Source: CAVRXT01 sp963725655
GTDB lineage: Bacteria > Acidobacteriota > Terriglobia > Acidiferrales > UBA7541
DNA: 64,000 nt
Direction: 5' to 3'
Assembly: GCA_963725655.1 (NCBI GenBank)
Contig: CAVRYY010000002.1
Coordinates: 806,001 to 870,000 of the forward strand
The position numbers were made by a program, and so were the translations under genes. A model generated the notes under the pieces. That model had not been told where the DNA came from, searched no databases, and saw only the letters and a list, made by a program, of their open reading frames with translations. Shown here one piece after another: positions 8,201-16,476 of the stretch. Each line of letters begins with the position of its first letter. Position 1 is the first letter of the stretch.

Positions 8201-9802
8201 ATGGGAAGTTCGATATTCGCAAAGAAACCGATGGAATGGATGATGGAGGAGTCTCGCAATACCGGCGAGAACAGCCTCAAGCGCACCTTGGGGCCGTGGT
8301 CGCTCACGGCGCTGGGGATTGGCGCGATTATCGGTGCGGGAATATTCGTGATGTCGGGATTGGGGGCGCACTACGCGGGGCCGGGACTGATGCTGTCGTT
8401 TGTGATCTCGGGCATGGGGTGCGCGTTCGCGGGGCTGTGCTACGCGGAGTTCGCGGCGATGATCCCGCTGGCGGGCAGCGCGTACACGTATGCGTATGCG
8501 GCGCTGGGAGAGATTTTTGCGTGGATCATCGGCTGGGACCTGACGCTGGAATATGCGATGGGGGCGAGCACGGTTTCGTCGGGGTGGTCGAATAACTTTA
8601 TCGAGTTCCTGAAAATCTTTCACCTGCGGATGCCGTTGTGGCTGGCGTACGACCATTGGACGGCGATACGGACCGCGGAAGGGATGGTGGCGCGGCAGAT
8701 GGTGCACGCGGCGAACCCGTCGCTGGCGATTACATCGCAGGATTTCTTGATGCAGGTCGGCGAGGTGATGACTTCGAACTCCGCGGACCTGGTGCAGCGG
8801 GCGCACCTGCTGGTGGGCGCGCCGAAGTTATTCGGGGTGGAAGTAGGATTCAATTTGCCGGCGTTCTGCATCGCGCTGACCATCACCGCCATTTTGGTAA
8901 TCGGCATCCAGGAAAGCGCGCGGTTCAACGCGGGCATCGTGGCGGTGAAAGTGTGCGTGGTGCTGTTCGTGATAACGCTGGGTGGGAAGTACGTGCATCC
9001 GGCGAACTGGGGAACGGATTGGGCGACGTTTGCGCCGATGGGCTTTGCGGGAATCAGCGCGGCGTCGGCGTACATATTCTTCGCGTACATCGGATTCGAC
9101 GCGGTGAGCACCACGGCGCAGGAAGCGAAGAATCCGCAGCGGGACTTGCCGATCGGGATCATCGCGTCGTTGGTGGTGTGCACGATATTGTATATAGCGG
9201 TAGCGGCGGTACTGACGGGGATGGTGCCGTGGAAGGAAATCAACATCGAAGCGCCGCTGACCATCGCGTTTCTGGATATCGGGCTGCGGAAAGCGTCTTA
9301 CCTGATTACCGCGGGGGCGTTGGCAGGGCTTACCAGCGTGATGCTGGTGATGCTGTTGGGGCAGACGCGCGTGCTGTACTCGATGGCTAACGACGGCCTA
9401 TTGCCGAGGAAATTTTTTGCGTCGGTGCATCCGAAGTATCGGACGCCGTACAAGAACACCATTTTGGTGGGGCTGCTGGCGGCAGTGGTGGGGAGCGTGA
9501 CGCCGATCGACGACATCGGGAAGATGGTCAACATCGGAACGCTGTTCGCGTTCGTGATCGTGTGCATCGCGATTATTGTGCTGCGGCGTTCGAATCCGAC
9601 GCAGCCGCGGCCGTTCCGGACGCCCTGGGTGCCGGTAGTTCCGATCGCGGGAATCGTGATGAATTGCTACATGATGTACCACTTGGGAATGTGGAATTGG
9701 ATCCGCCTGGTCCTTTGGCTGGTGATCGGACTGGTGATTTATTATTTTTACGGCAGAAAGCATAGCCGGGTGCAGCAAGCTCTGATGAACGGCGGCAAGT
9801 AG
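8201..9802 (+). CDS. APC-superfamily amino acid permease (cationic amino acid transporter type)
   Basis: 533 residues, 12-14 membrane segments. LKRTLGPWSLTALGIGAIIG begins the family core; GIFVMSGLGAHYAGPG, FAGLCYAEFAAMIPLAGSAY and FAYIGFDAVSTTAQEAKNPQ match the CAT/YfnA group. Compared with the preceding permease it has a long extracytoplasmic insertion between about residues 145 and 220 (TAIRTAEGMVARQMVHAANP onward), a spacer also seen in the CAT group of Acidobacteriota by my recollection. It probably imports amino acids; the substrate is unknown. The start ATG has no strong Shine-Dalgarno sequence, and in-frame ATG codons follow at residues 11 and 14. Confidence 0.85.
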   Translation: MGSSIFAKKPMEWMMEESRNTGENSLKRTLGPWSLTALGIGAIIGAGIFVMSGLGAHYAGPGLMLSFVISGMGCAFAGLCYAEFAAMIPLAGSAYTYAYAALGEIFAWIIGWDLTLEYAMGASTVSSGWSNNFIEFLKIFHLRMPLWLAYDHWTAIRTAEGMVARQMVHAANPSLAITSQDFLMQVGEVMTSNSADLVQRAHLLVGAPKLFGVEVGFNLPAFCIALTITAILVIGIQESARFNAGIVAVKVCVVLFVITLGGKYVHPANWGTDWATFAPMGFAGISAASAYIFFAYIGFDAVSTTAQEAKNPQRDLPIGIIASLVVCTILYIAVAAVLTGMVPWKEINIEAPLTIAFLDIGLRKASYLITAGALAGLTSVMLVMLLGQTRVLYSMANDGLLPRKFFASVHPKYRTPYKNTILVGLLAAVVGSVTPIDDIGKMVNIGTLFAFVIVCIAIIVLRRSNPTQPRPFRTPWVPVVPIAGIVMNCYMMYHLGMWNWIRLVLWLVIGLVIYYFYGRKHSRVQQALMNGGK

Positions 9803-9867
9803 ACGGGGCGACAGGGCCACAACGCCTCCGCATTTTGGATGAAGAAGCTTTGCGTTTTTAACGGTGT

Positions 9868-9896
9868 GCGCCCGCCTCGCCGCTGGTGGCGGGCGC
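9868..9896. repeat. GC-rich inverted repeat between permease and phosphatase genes
   Basis: GCGCCCGCC at 9868-9876 is repeated inverted as GGCGGGCGC at 9888-9896, an 11-nt loop. No T-run follows on either strand, so it is at best a non-canonical terminator. The rest of the 203-nt gap (9803-10005) shows no other clear element. Confidence 0.35.
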
Positions 9897-10005
9897 CACA
9901 AAACCTGCAGCGATCGTCCTGCCTCGTGTATCCTCGAATTTCGGTGACGCTATCCGCCAGGGCGGCTTATTCGTTCAGGGCCCGGTGGGCGATCATCGCG
10001 GCTCT

Positions 10006-11997
10006 ATGAAGATTTTCTCCTCGCTTCGCATACGCGCGCTGTGGCGGCGGTGGACGCTGGCCGACCGCATCGCGTTCGGCGTGATCGTGGCGTTCGTGGC
10101 GCTGCGCGTGGCCGCGCTATTTGGGCTGCCCTACCGCGGCGGCTTCGCGGTCAATCTACTTTTCCTGCTGGCGGTGATATACGCGGTGGCTTCGCTGCTG
10201 CCCTGGGTGAGGCGGAAACTGCTATGGAGCCTGCTGAACCGGCTGATTGTGGCGTACGTGTTTATTGCGGTGGTGCCGGTGGTGTTGCTGCTGACCATGG
10301 CCGGCGTGGCGGGATACATGCTGTACCTGGACCTGGGAGCGCATCTGCTGACGGATGATGTGACCAGCCGGCTGACGAGCGTCGAGGTGGCTGCGGAGAC
10401 GGTGGCGGATGCGGTGGCGCGCGAAGTTCCGAATGCCGCGTCCACGGACGCGATACTGACGGATCCCAAGGTGAGCGAGGTAATCGAAGCGCTGCAGGAG
10501 GATCTGCCGGGATTGCAGGTGGAGTTGGGGAAAGGGGAAAAGCTGCTGCGGATGGGTGGGCGCGAGCGATCCGTTTTCGCGGGAATGATCGAATCGCGCG
10601 GACGGCTGCTGCTGGCATGCGTGGTGGCGAGAAAAATGGCTCGCGGCCAGACGCGAGTGTTCGCATCGGTGCCGGTCACGTCGGAAATGTTGGATAGCCT
10701 GGGCTCGGAAGTGGGGCCGATCCAGTTCAGCATGCTGCGGCCGGCTGCGCCGAGCGATGACCGGCGATTCGTGCTGGCGCTGGATGGGCGGCAATGGGTG
10801 GCCGAGCATATCTCGAGCCGCCACCGCACGCTGGCGCCGCGTACCAACTGGCTGGATATGGGAGTGAATGGCGTTTCCACGCTGGAGATGGTCACGGTGG
10901 AAGGGGAAACGCCGATGGGGAGGGAAGGGCAGGTGATCGCGACGTTCCTGGTGCGGCCGTCGCAGATGAACCACCGGCTGTTCACGTCGCTGGGATCGTT
11001 CGGTGCGACGCTATCGGTGGTACTGGGGATTATCGGGATCGCGTTTTTGCTTTTGGAGTTGGGCGCGCTGTGGATCGGGGTGGTGCTGACGCGGCGAATC
11101 ACGGGAGCGGTGTCTGACCTGTACGACGCGACGCGGATGGTGCGGCGAGGCGATTGGAGCCATCGGGTGAAGGTGGCGCAGAAGGATCAACTGGGGGCGC
11201 TGGGGGATTCGTTCAACGACATGACCCGGTCGATTTCCGAGCTGATCGTGGAGCAAAAGGAGCGGCAGAAGCTCGAGAACGAAATTGCCATCGCGCAGCA
11301 AGTGCAAGCGCAGCTATTTCCGCAGCGTTTGCCGGACCTTCCGGGAGTGGAGATGTTTGGAATCTGCCGGCCGGCGCGGACGGTGAGCGGCGACTACTAC
11401 GATTTCATCAAGCTGGGGCCAACGCGGCTGGCGCTGGTATTGGCGGACATCAGCGGAAAGGGGTTATTTGCATCGCTGTTGATGGCGAGCCTGCAGGCGT
11501 CGTTGCGAAGCCAGGCGATGCTGGAGCAGCGCTGCGACACGGCGAAACTGATGGGGCGGCTGAACGAGCAGCTATTTCACAACACGACGGACGATCGCTA
11601 CGCGACGATGTTTTATGCGGAGTACGATAGCGCCACGCGAATACTGTCGTACACGAATGCGGGGCATCTGGCGCCGATGCTGCTGAATGGCGGGCAGGTG
11701 ACGCGCCTGGACAAGGGCGGCACAGCGATAGGATTGTTTGAGGAGTTTGAGTGGGAAGAGGGACGAGCAGAGGTGATGCCGGGCGGCGTGCTGGTGATAT
11801 TTACGGACGGATTGACGGAACCCGAGAACGTATATGGAGAAGAGTTCGGCGACAAGCGGCTGCTGGATGTGGCGCAAAGGAATCGCGAGGCGACCTGCGC
11901 GGAGCTGGGAACCCGGTTGATCGATGCGGCCGAGCAGTGGAGCGGGACGGCGGAGCAGGCGGATGATATGACGGTGGTGGTGGCGCGGATGGGTTGA
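10006..11997 (+). CDS. Membrane-anchored HAMP-SpoIIE (RsbU-type) serine phosphatase
   Basis: 663 residues from ATG 10006; an upstream extension to 9886 runs through the inverted repeat and is unlikely. The N-terminus has three to four hydrophobic segments (about residues 20-105), then an extracytoplasmic sensor region, another membrane segment (about 330-355), a HAMP linker (RRITGAVSDLYDATRMVRRGD) and a C-terminal PP2C/SpoIIE domain starting at the coiled coil EIAIAQQVQAQLFPQRLP. Metal-binding motifs are present (VSGDYYDF, LADISGKG, FTDGLTEP, ADDMTVVV). Such proteins dephosphorylate anti-anti-sigma factors in partner-switching pathways that control stress or motility. No anti-sigma or STAS partner is encoded nearby, so its target is unknown. 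Confidence 0.87.
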   Translation: MKIFSSLRIRALWRRWTLADRIAFGVIVAFVALRVAALFGLPYRGGFAVNLLFLLAVIYAVASLLPWVRRKLLWSLLNRLIVAYVFIAVVPVVLLLTMAGVAGYMLYLDLGAHLLTDDVTSRLTSVEVAAETVADAVAREVPNAASTDAILTDPKVSEVIEALQEDLPGLQVELGKGEKLLRMGGRERSVFAGMIESRGRLLLACVVARKMARGQTRVFASVPVTSEMLDSLGSEVGPIQFSMLRPAAPSDDRRFVLALDGRQWVAEHISSRHRTLAPRTNWLDMGVNGVSTLEMVTVEGETPMGREGQVIATFLVRPSQMNHRLFTSLGSFGATLSVVLGIIGIAFLLLELGALWIGVVLTRRITGAVSDLYDATRMVRRGDWSHRVKVAQKDQLGALGDSFNDMTRSISELIVEQKERQKLENEIAIAQQVQAQLFPQRLPDLPGVEMFGICRPARTVSGDYYDFIKLGPTRLALVLADISGKGLFASLLMASLQASLRSQAMLEQRCDTAKLMGRLNEQLFHNTTDDRYATMFYAEYDSATRILSYTNAGHLAPMLLNGGQVTRLDKGGTAIGLFEEFEWEEGRAEVMPGGVLVIFTDGLTEPENVYGEEFGDKRLLDVAQRNREATCAELGTRLIDAAEQWSGTAEQADDMTVVVARMG

Positions 11998-12060
11998 GGA
12001 GTGAACGCCGGGATGGCCGTTGGGCCAGTTGATCGGCAGGGAGCAATGGCCGGTGCAAGG

Positions 12061-12089
12061 TGTTAGCGGAGAAGGGTTTCCGTTATACT
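12061..12089 (+). promoter_or_regulatory. Possible sigma-70 promoter of the SDR gene
   Basis: TATACT at 12084-12089 is a good -10 element. TGTTAG at 12061-12066, 17 nt upstream, is a weak -35. The SDR GTG start is 27 nt downstream. Confidence 0.3.
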
Positions 12090-12115
12090 GGCGAGTCTGA
12101 AACTTGGGGGTTGGT

Positions 12116-12859
12116 GTGCCGCTGCGACAGCGAACCGCGTTGATTACCGGTGGTACCCGGGGAATCGGGAAGGGCATTGCGCAAGGGCTGGCGGCGGAGG
12201 GCGTGCGGATCGCGCTTTCGTACCGTTCGAATAAGACGGCGGCGCAGAATGCGCTGCGGCAGTTGCAGTCGCTGGGAGCGGAATGCTTTGCGGTGCAGGC
12301 GGACGCGGCGAATCCGGAGCAGGTCGAGATTTTGCTGAACACGGTGATCGAACGCTACGGGCGGCTGGATATCCTGGTGAACAACGTGGGGGAGTTCAAT
12401 TGGAAGCCGGTATCGGAGACGACCATCAGCGAGTGGCAGGATGTAATATCGTCGAACCTGCTGAGCGTGTTCCTGGCGTGCAAAGCGGCGCTGACGCCGA
12501 TGCGGAAGCAGCGCTGGGGGCGGATCGTGAACCTGGGGGCGGTGGGGGCGGAGCGGGCGTTCGGACAGGCGACGATTTCCGCGTATGCGGCGGCGAAGGC
12601 GGCGGTGGTGTCGTTTTCGAGGTCGTTAGCGGTGGAAGAAGCCAAGCACGGCATCACGGTGAACGTGATCAATCCGTCGAACATCGATGAGCGAGAGCTG
12701 ACGGTGGATGAGGCGCGGCGGATCCGCGACGCCCGGATTCCGATTGGTCGGCCACCTTCGGCGGAGGACATTTCGGCGGCGGTGAAATTTTTTGTGTCGG
12801 ATGAAGCCGATTACGTGACCGGGCAAGTGCTGACGGTGAGCGGCGGGTGGATGCTGTAG
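12116..12859 (+). CDS. SDR-family NAD(P)-dependent oxidoreductase (FabG-like)
   Basis: 247 residues from GTG 12116, which gives the compact N-terminus MPLRQRTALITGGTRGIG; the TTG at 12104 would add four residues. The glycine-rich cofactor loop TGGTRGIG, the NNVGEF motif, the catalytic YAAAK (about residue 155) and the C-terminal VTGQVLTVSGGWML are classical SDR features. The sequence is close to FabG and glucose dehydrogenase-like reductases, but the gene is not in a fatty-acid operon, although fabV lies 2.3 kb downstream. The substrate cannot be told from sequence. Confidence 0.85.
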   Translation: MPLRQRTALITGGTRGIGKGIAQGLAAEGVRIALSYRSNKTAAQNALRQLQSLGAECFAVQADAANPEQVEILLNTVIERYGRLDILVNNVGEFNWKPVSETTISEWQDVISSNLLSVFLACKAALTPMRKQRWGRIVNLGAVGAERAFGQATISAYAAAKAAVVSFSRSLAVEEAKHGITVNVINPSNIDERELTVDEARRIRDARIPIGRPPSAEDISAAVKFFVSDEADYVTGQVLTVSGGWML

Positions 12860-13011
12860 CGGCCCGGCACGGGTACTGCCCGATCAAAGCGAAAGGCGGG
12901 GCGGTGGGCTCGATACGGAGCAGTTGCGGGGCGTTTGAAAAACAGGAAAGTCTTGCGGAAAATCTCTAGCCAGTTCGCGGGTGCGATGCGCACGCGACCT
13001 AACTCCATATC

Positions 13012-14604
13012 ATGAAAATTGTAACCGCTCCCGAGATGCGCCGGGTGGACGCACTGTCTGCCGAGCGCTATCACCTCTCTCCCACCACTTTGATGGAGAA
13101 TGCCGGCGCCAGCGTTGCGGACTACCTCGAGAGGCGCTACCCGGATCTGACCCGGCGGCACATTTTTGTGCTATGCGGAAAGGGAAACAATGGCGGCGAC
13201 GGCCTGGTGGCCGCCCGGCTGCTGCACGAGCGCGGCGCGCAGTCGACGGTGATCATGATTTCATCGTTCGAAGGGATGCGCGGCGATACGGCGACCAACC
13301 TGAGCCGGTATCAGCGATCGGTGGGGCAAGTGCGGCTGGCGCGAAATCCGGAGGAGTGGGAGCGCGCGAAAAAAGGACTGGAGTGGGCGCACGTGATCGT
13401 GGATTCGCTGCTGGGAACGGGGTTGCGCGGGCCGGTGGACGCGCTGATGGCGGAAGTGATCGGCTGTGTGAATCAGCACCGGCGGGATACGGATGTGGTC
13501 TCGATCGATATTCCTTCCGGGGTGAACGCGGACAACGGCGAAATTTCGGGGGTGGCGATCACCGCGGACGCCACGGTGACGTTCACCGCGCCGAAAGTGG
13601 GAATGATGTTGAGGCCGGGATCGGACCACGTCGGCCGGTTGGTCGTCGCGGATATTGGCAGCCCGCACACGCTGGTGGAAGAGGCATCGGCTTCGAGGCT
13701 GCGGTGGATCGAACCGTCGGAATTCGAAACATTGCCGCTGATCCGCCGGCCGAATGCGAACAAGGGAACGTACGGCCACAGCCTGATCATCGCGGGATCG
13801 CGAGGAAAATCGGGCGCGGCGACGATGGCTGGATGGGCGGCGTTGCGCTGCGGCGCGGGGCTGGTGACGGTGGCGACGGCCGAAAGCGAGCAGGGAGCGG
13901 TGAGCGCGCGTTTGCCGGAGTTGATGACCGAACCGCTGGTCGCGACGGATAGCGGCTCGATTGGCGTGGGTTCGCTGGATGCTGAGAAATTCGCGGCGCT
14001 GCAGAAGGGCAAGACGGTGTTGGCAATCGGCCCGGGGTTGACCACCCATCCGGAGACGCAGCATGTGGTCCGGGATCTGGTGAAGAAAACGCCGCTGCCG
14101 CTGATTCTGGATGCGGATGGGCTGAACGCGTTCGCCGGCCGCGCCAACGAGTTGAAGGATCACGCCACAACGATGATGGTGCTGACACCGCATCCCGGAG
14201 AGTTCGCGCGCCTGCTGGGTTGCGGAGTGGCGGAGGTGCAGAACGATCGGTTGGGACTGGCGAGGCAGGCCGCGGCGGAGTGGAATCTGCACGTGATTCT
14301 GAAGGGCAATCAAACGGTGATCGCGGCGCCGGACGGGCACGCGTGGATCAATTTGACGGGCAATCCGGGAATGGCGACGGGCGGGACCGGGGACGTGCTG
14401 ACCGGAATGCTGGCCGGGATGGTGGCGCAGTTCGGCGAAAGCAATTGGGAAATGGCGCTGGCCATGGGTGTGTATTTGCACGGGCTGGCCGGAGACATCG
14501 CCGCGGAAACGCGAGGAGAGGCTTCGCTGATGGCGACCGATGTGATCGAGGCGATCTCGCAGGCGTACCGGCGAACCGTGGCGATAGCGAGCCGGGTGGG
14601 GTAG
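13012..14604 (+). CDS. nnr: Bifunctional NAD(P)H-hydrate repair enzyme (epimerase + ADP/ATP-dependent dehydratase)
   Basis: 530 residues. The N-terminal half (about 1-225) is the YjeF_N epimerase with MENAGASVADYLE, CGKGNNGGDGLVAARLL and SIDIPSGVNADNGE. The C-terminal half (about 245-520) is the ribokinase-like dehydratase with GHSLIIAGSRGKSGAATMA, DADGLNAF, TPHPGEFARLLG and the catalytic GNPGMATGGTGDVLTGMLAGMV. Together they repair hydrated NADH/NADPH (NADHX/NADPHX). tsaE follows after 14 nt, a very common bacterial arrangement, so these form one operon. Confidence 0.95.
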   Translation: MKIVTAPEMRRVDALSAERYHLSPTTLMENAGASVADYLERRYPDLTRRHIFVLCGKGNNGGDGLVAARLLHERGAQSTVIMISSFEGMRGDTATNLSRYQRSVGQVRLARNPEEWERAKKGLEWAHVIVDSLLGTGLRGPVDALMAEVIGCVNQHRRDTDVVSIDIPSGVNADNGEISGVAITADATVTFTAPKVGMMLRPGSDHVGRLVVADIGSPHTLVEEASASRLRWIEPSEFETLPLIRRPNANKGTYGHSLIIAGSRGKSGAATMAGWAALRCGAGLVTVATAESEQGAVSARLPELMTEPLVATDSGSIGVGSLDAEKFAALQKGKTVLAIGPGLTTHPETQHVVRDLVKKTPLPLILDADGLNAFAGRANELKDHATTMMVLTPHPGEFARLLGCGVAEVQNDRLGLARQAAAEWNLHVILKGNQTVIAAPDGHAWINLTGNPGMATGGTGDVLTGMLAGMVAQFGESNWEMALAMGVYLHGLAGDIAAETRGEASLMATDVIEAISQAYRRTVAIASRVG

Positions 14605-14618
14605 CGGGACGCCAATCG

Positions 14619-15056
14619 ATGCGAGAAATACTATCGCGATCGGCGGATGAAACGATGCGGCATGGTCGCGAAATCGGCGCGGTGGTGCGAGCGCCGGTTT
14701 TGATTCTGCTTTCCGGCGATCTGGGCGCCGGCAAGACCACGATTACCAAGGGAATCGTCAGCGGCTTGGGCGCGGCGAGGGAAGAGGAAGTGACCAGCCC
14801 CACGTTTACGCTGGTGCACACCTATGGCCAGGATCGCCGCGCGTACCACGTGGACCTGTATCGGGTGGCGGACTTCCGCGATTTTGAAACGCTGGGGATC
14901 GAGGATATCTTCTCCGAACCAGCGGTCTTGATCGTGGAGTGGGCGGAGAAGATGGAATTTCGAACGGATTGGCCGGTGCTGCGGATCCAACTGGATCACG
15001 TGGACGAGGATAGCCGGCGGATCACGATCGACGATCGCGGCGCGATTTTAGGGTAG
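14619..15056 (+). CDS. tsaE: tRNA threonylcarbamoyladenosine biosynthesis ATPase TsaE
   Basis: 145 residues, the normal length. Walker A loop GDLGAGKTT at residues 33-41, then TSPTFTLVHTY, HVDLYRV and VEWAEKM, which are the TsaE signatures. TsaE drives the TsaB-TsaD complex that makes t6A37 on ANN-decoding tRNAs. The start is the ATG 14 nt after the nnr gene; the same frame continues open upstream inside nnr but without homology. Confidence 0.95.
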   Translation: MREILSRSADETMRHGREIGAVVRAPVLILLSGDLGAGKTTITKGIVSGLGAAREEEVTSPTFTLVHTYGQDRRAYHVDLYRVADFRDFETLGIEDIFSEPAVLIVEWAEKMEFRTDWPVLRIQLDHVDEDSRRITIDDRGAILG

Positions 15057-15141
15057 ATTCTTGCCCGGGCGTGGCCGCCTGGGGCTTCGATGCCCGGCGT
15101 TACCGGCATGGACTCGGAATTCGGACCAGGAGAAGCGACGG

Positions 15142-16353
15142 ATGACACTCGAGGTGGTGAAGCAAAAGTCGCGCGGATTTATCTGCGTGAATGCGCATCC
15201 GGAAGGCTGCCGGATCAACGTCGAGCGCCAAATCGATGTGGCGGCAGCGCGGCCGCCGGCGGGACGGGCGGGCTCGGACGCACCTCAAATTTCGAACGTC
15301 CTGGTGGTGGGCGCATCCACCGGATACGGACTGGCATCGCGCATTGCGGCAGGGTGGGGTTTGCGGGCCCGCACGCTGGGGGTGTTTTTCGAACGTCCGC
15401 CGGATCGCGGGCGCACTGCGAGCGCGGGCTATTACAACACCGTGGCGTTGCACCAGCGCGCGAAAAAAGACGGGCTGCACGCGGCTAGCTTGAACGGCGA
15501 TGCGTTCTCGGATGAGGTAAAGCGCGAGACCGCGGAGATGATTCGCAAAGAATTTGCGCCGGTGGATCTGGTGATTTACAGCCTGGCTTCGCCGCGGCGC
15601 ACCGATCCGCGAAACGGCGTGACGTACCAATCCACGCTCAAGCCGGTAGGGCAGGCGTACTCCAGCCGGACCATTGATTTGGATTCGGAGCGCGTGACGG
15701 AAGTAACCATCGAACCGGCGACCGAGCAGGAGGTTTCCGACACCATCGCGGTGATGGGCGGAGAAGACTGGAAGCGATGGATCGAAATGTTGCTGGAGGA
15801 AAATCTGCTGGCTGCCGGAGCGCGCACGCTGGCGTATTCGTATATCGGTCCGCAAATGACCTGGCCGATTTATCGCGACGGCACGATCGGGCAGGCGAAA
15901 CACGATTTGGATCGCGCGGCGGGCGAACTGAACGGCACGCTCTCGAATCGGTTGGGAGGGCGAGCGTGGGTTTCGGTGAACAAAGCCATCGTGACGCAGG
16001 CCTCGGCGGCCATCCCGGTGGTGCCGTTGTACATGAGCATCCTGATGAAGGTGATGCAGGAAAAAGGCGTGGAAGAGGGCGCTATCGAGCAGATTGACCG
16101 GCTATTCCGCGATTTTTTGTCCGGGGGCGGGAACGTGCCGATGGATGCGGACGGACGAATTCGGCTGGACGACCGGGAGATGCGCGAGGAAGTGCAGAGC
16201 CAAGTTTCGGCGGCGTGGCCGACGGTGACCACTGAGAGCCTGCATCAAGTATCTGATTTTGCAGGGTTTAAGAGGCAGTTCCGGAATCTTTTTGGTTTCG
16301 AGGTTCCGGGCGTCGACTATTCCCAACCCACGGAAATCGAGCTGGTTTGGTAG
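15142..16353 (+). CDS. fabV: FabV-type enoyl-ACP / trans-2-enoyl-CoA reductase (NADH)
   Basis: 403 residues from ATG 15142, giving MTLEVVKQKSRGFICVNAHP, the family start; GGAGAAG lies upstream. The N-terminal NAD-binding stretch NVLVVGASTGYGLASRIAA and the active-site Y-x8-K (Tyr244 to Lys253, YRDGTIGQAK) define FabV rather than FabI, whose spacing is Y-x6-K. It reduces the trans-2 double bond in the last step of fatty-acid elongation. FabV enzymes are known for triclosan insensitivity. Located 85 nt after tsaE; whether it shares that transcript is unclear. Confidence 0.95.
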   Translation: MTLEVVKQKSRGFICVNAHPEGCRINVERQIDVAAARPPAGRAGSDAPQISNVLVVGASTGYGLASRIAAGWGLRARTLGVFFERPPDRGRTASAGYYNTVALHQRAKKDGLHAASLNGDAFSDEVKRETAEMIRKEFAPVDLVIYSLASPRRTDPRNGVTYQSTLKPVGQAYSSRTIDLDSERVTEVTIEPATEQEVSDTIAVMGGEDWKRWIEMLLEENLLAAGARTLAYSYIGPQMTWPIYRDGTIGQAKHDLDRAAGELNGTLSNRLGGRAWVSVNKAIVTQASAAIPVVPLYMSILMKVMQEKGVEEGAIEQIDRLFRDFLSGGGNVPMDADGRIRLDDREMREEVQSQVSAAWPTVTTESLHQVSDFAGFKRQFRNLFGFEVPGVDYSQPTEIELVW

Positions 16354-16476
16354 GGCGCCGGCGCCCAACCGACTGGCCTGCCAAGGCAAGCTAAGATTGC
16401 AGCCGTGCGTCGGTATGAGTGTTAACGACTTAGATGCCTGCGCACCCCTCCCGTTTTGAATCCTGCTACATTTGAT

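Noticed and set aside
13261..14481. 406-residue minus-strand frame opposite the nnr gene
   Set aside because: His/Arg/Gln-rich antisense frame typical of high-GC coding DNA; the sense gene is certain.
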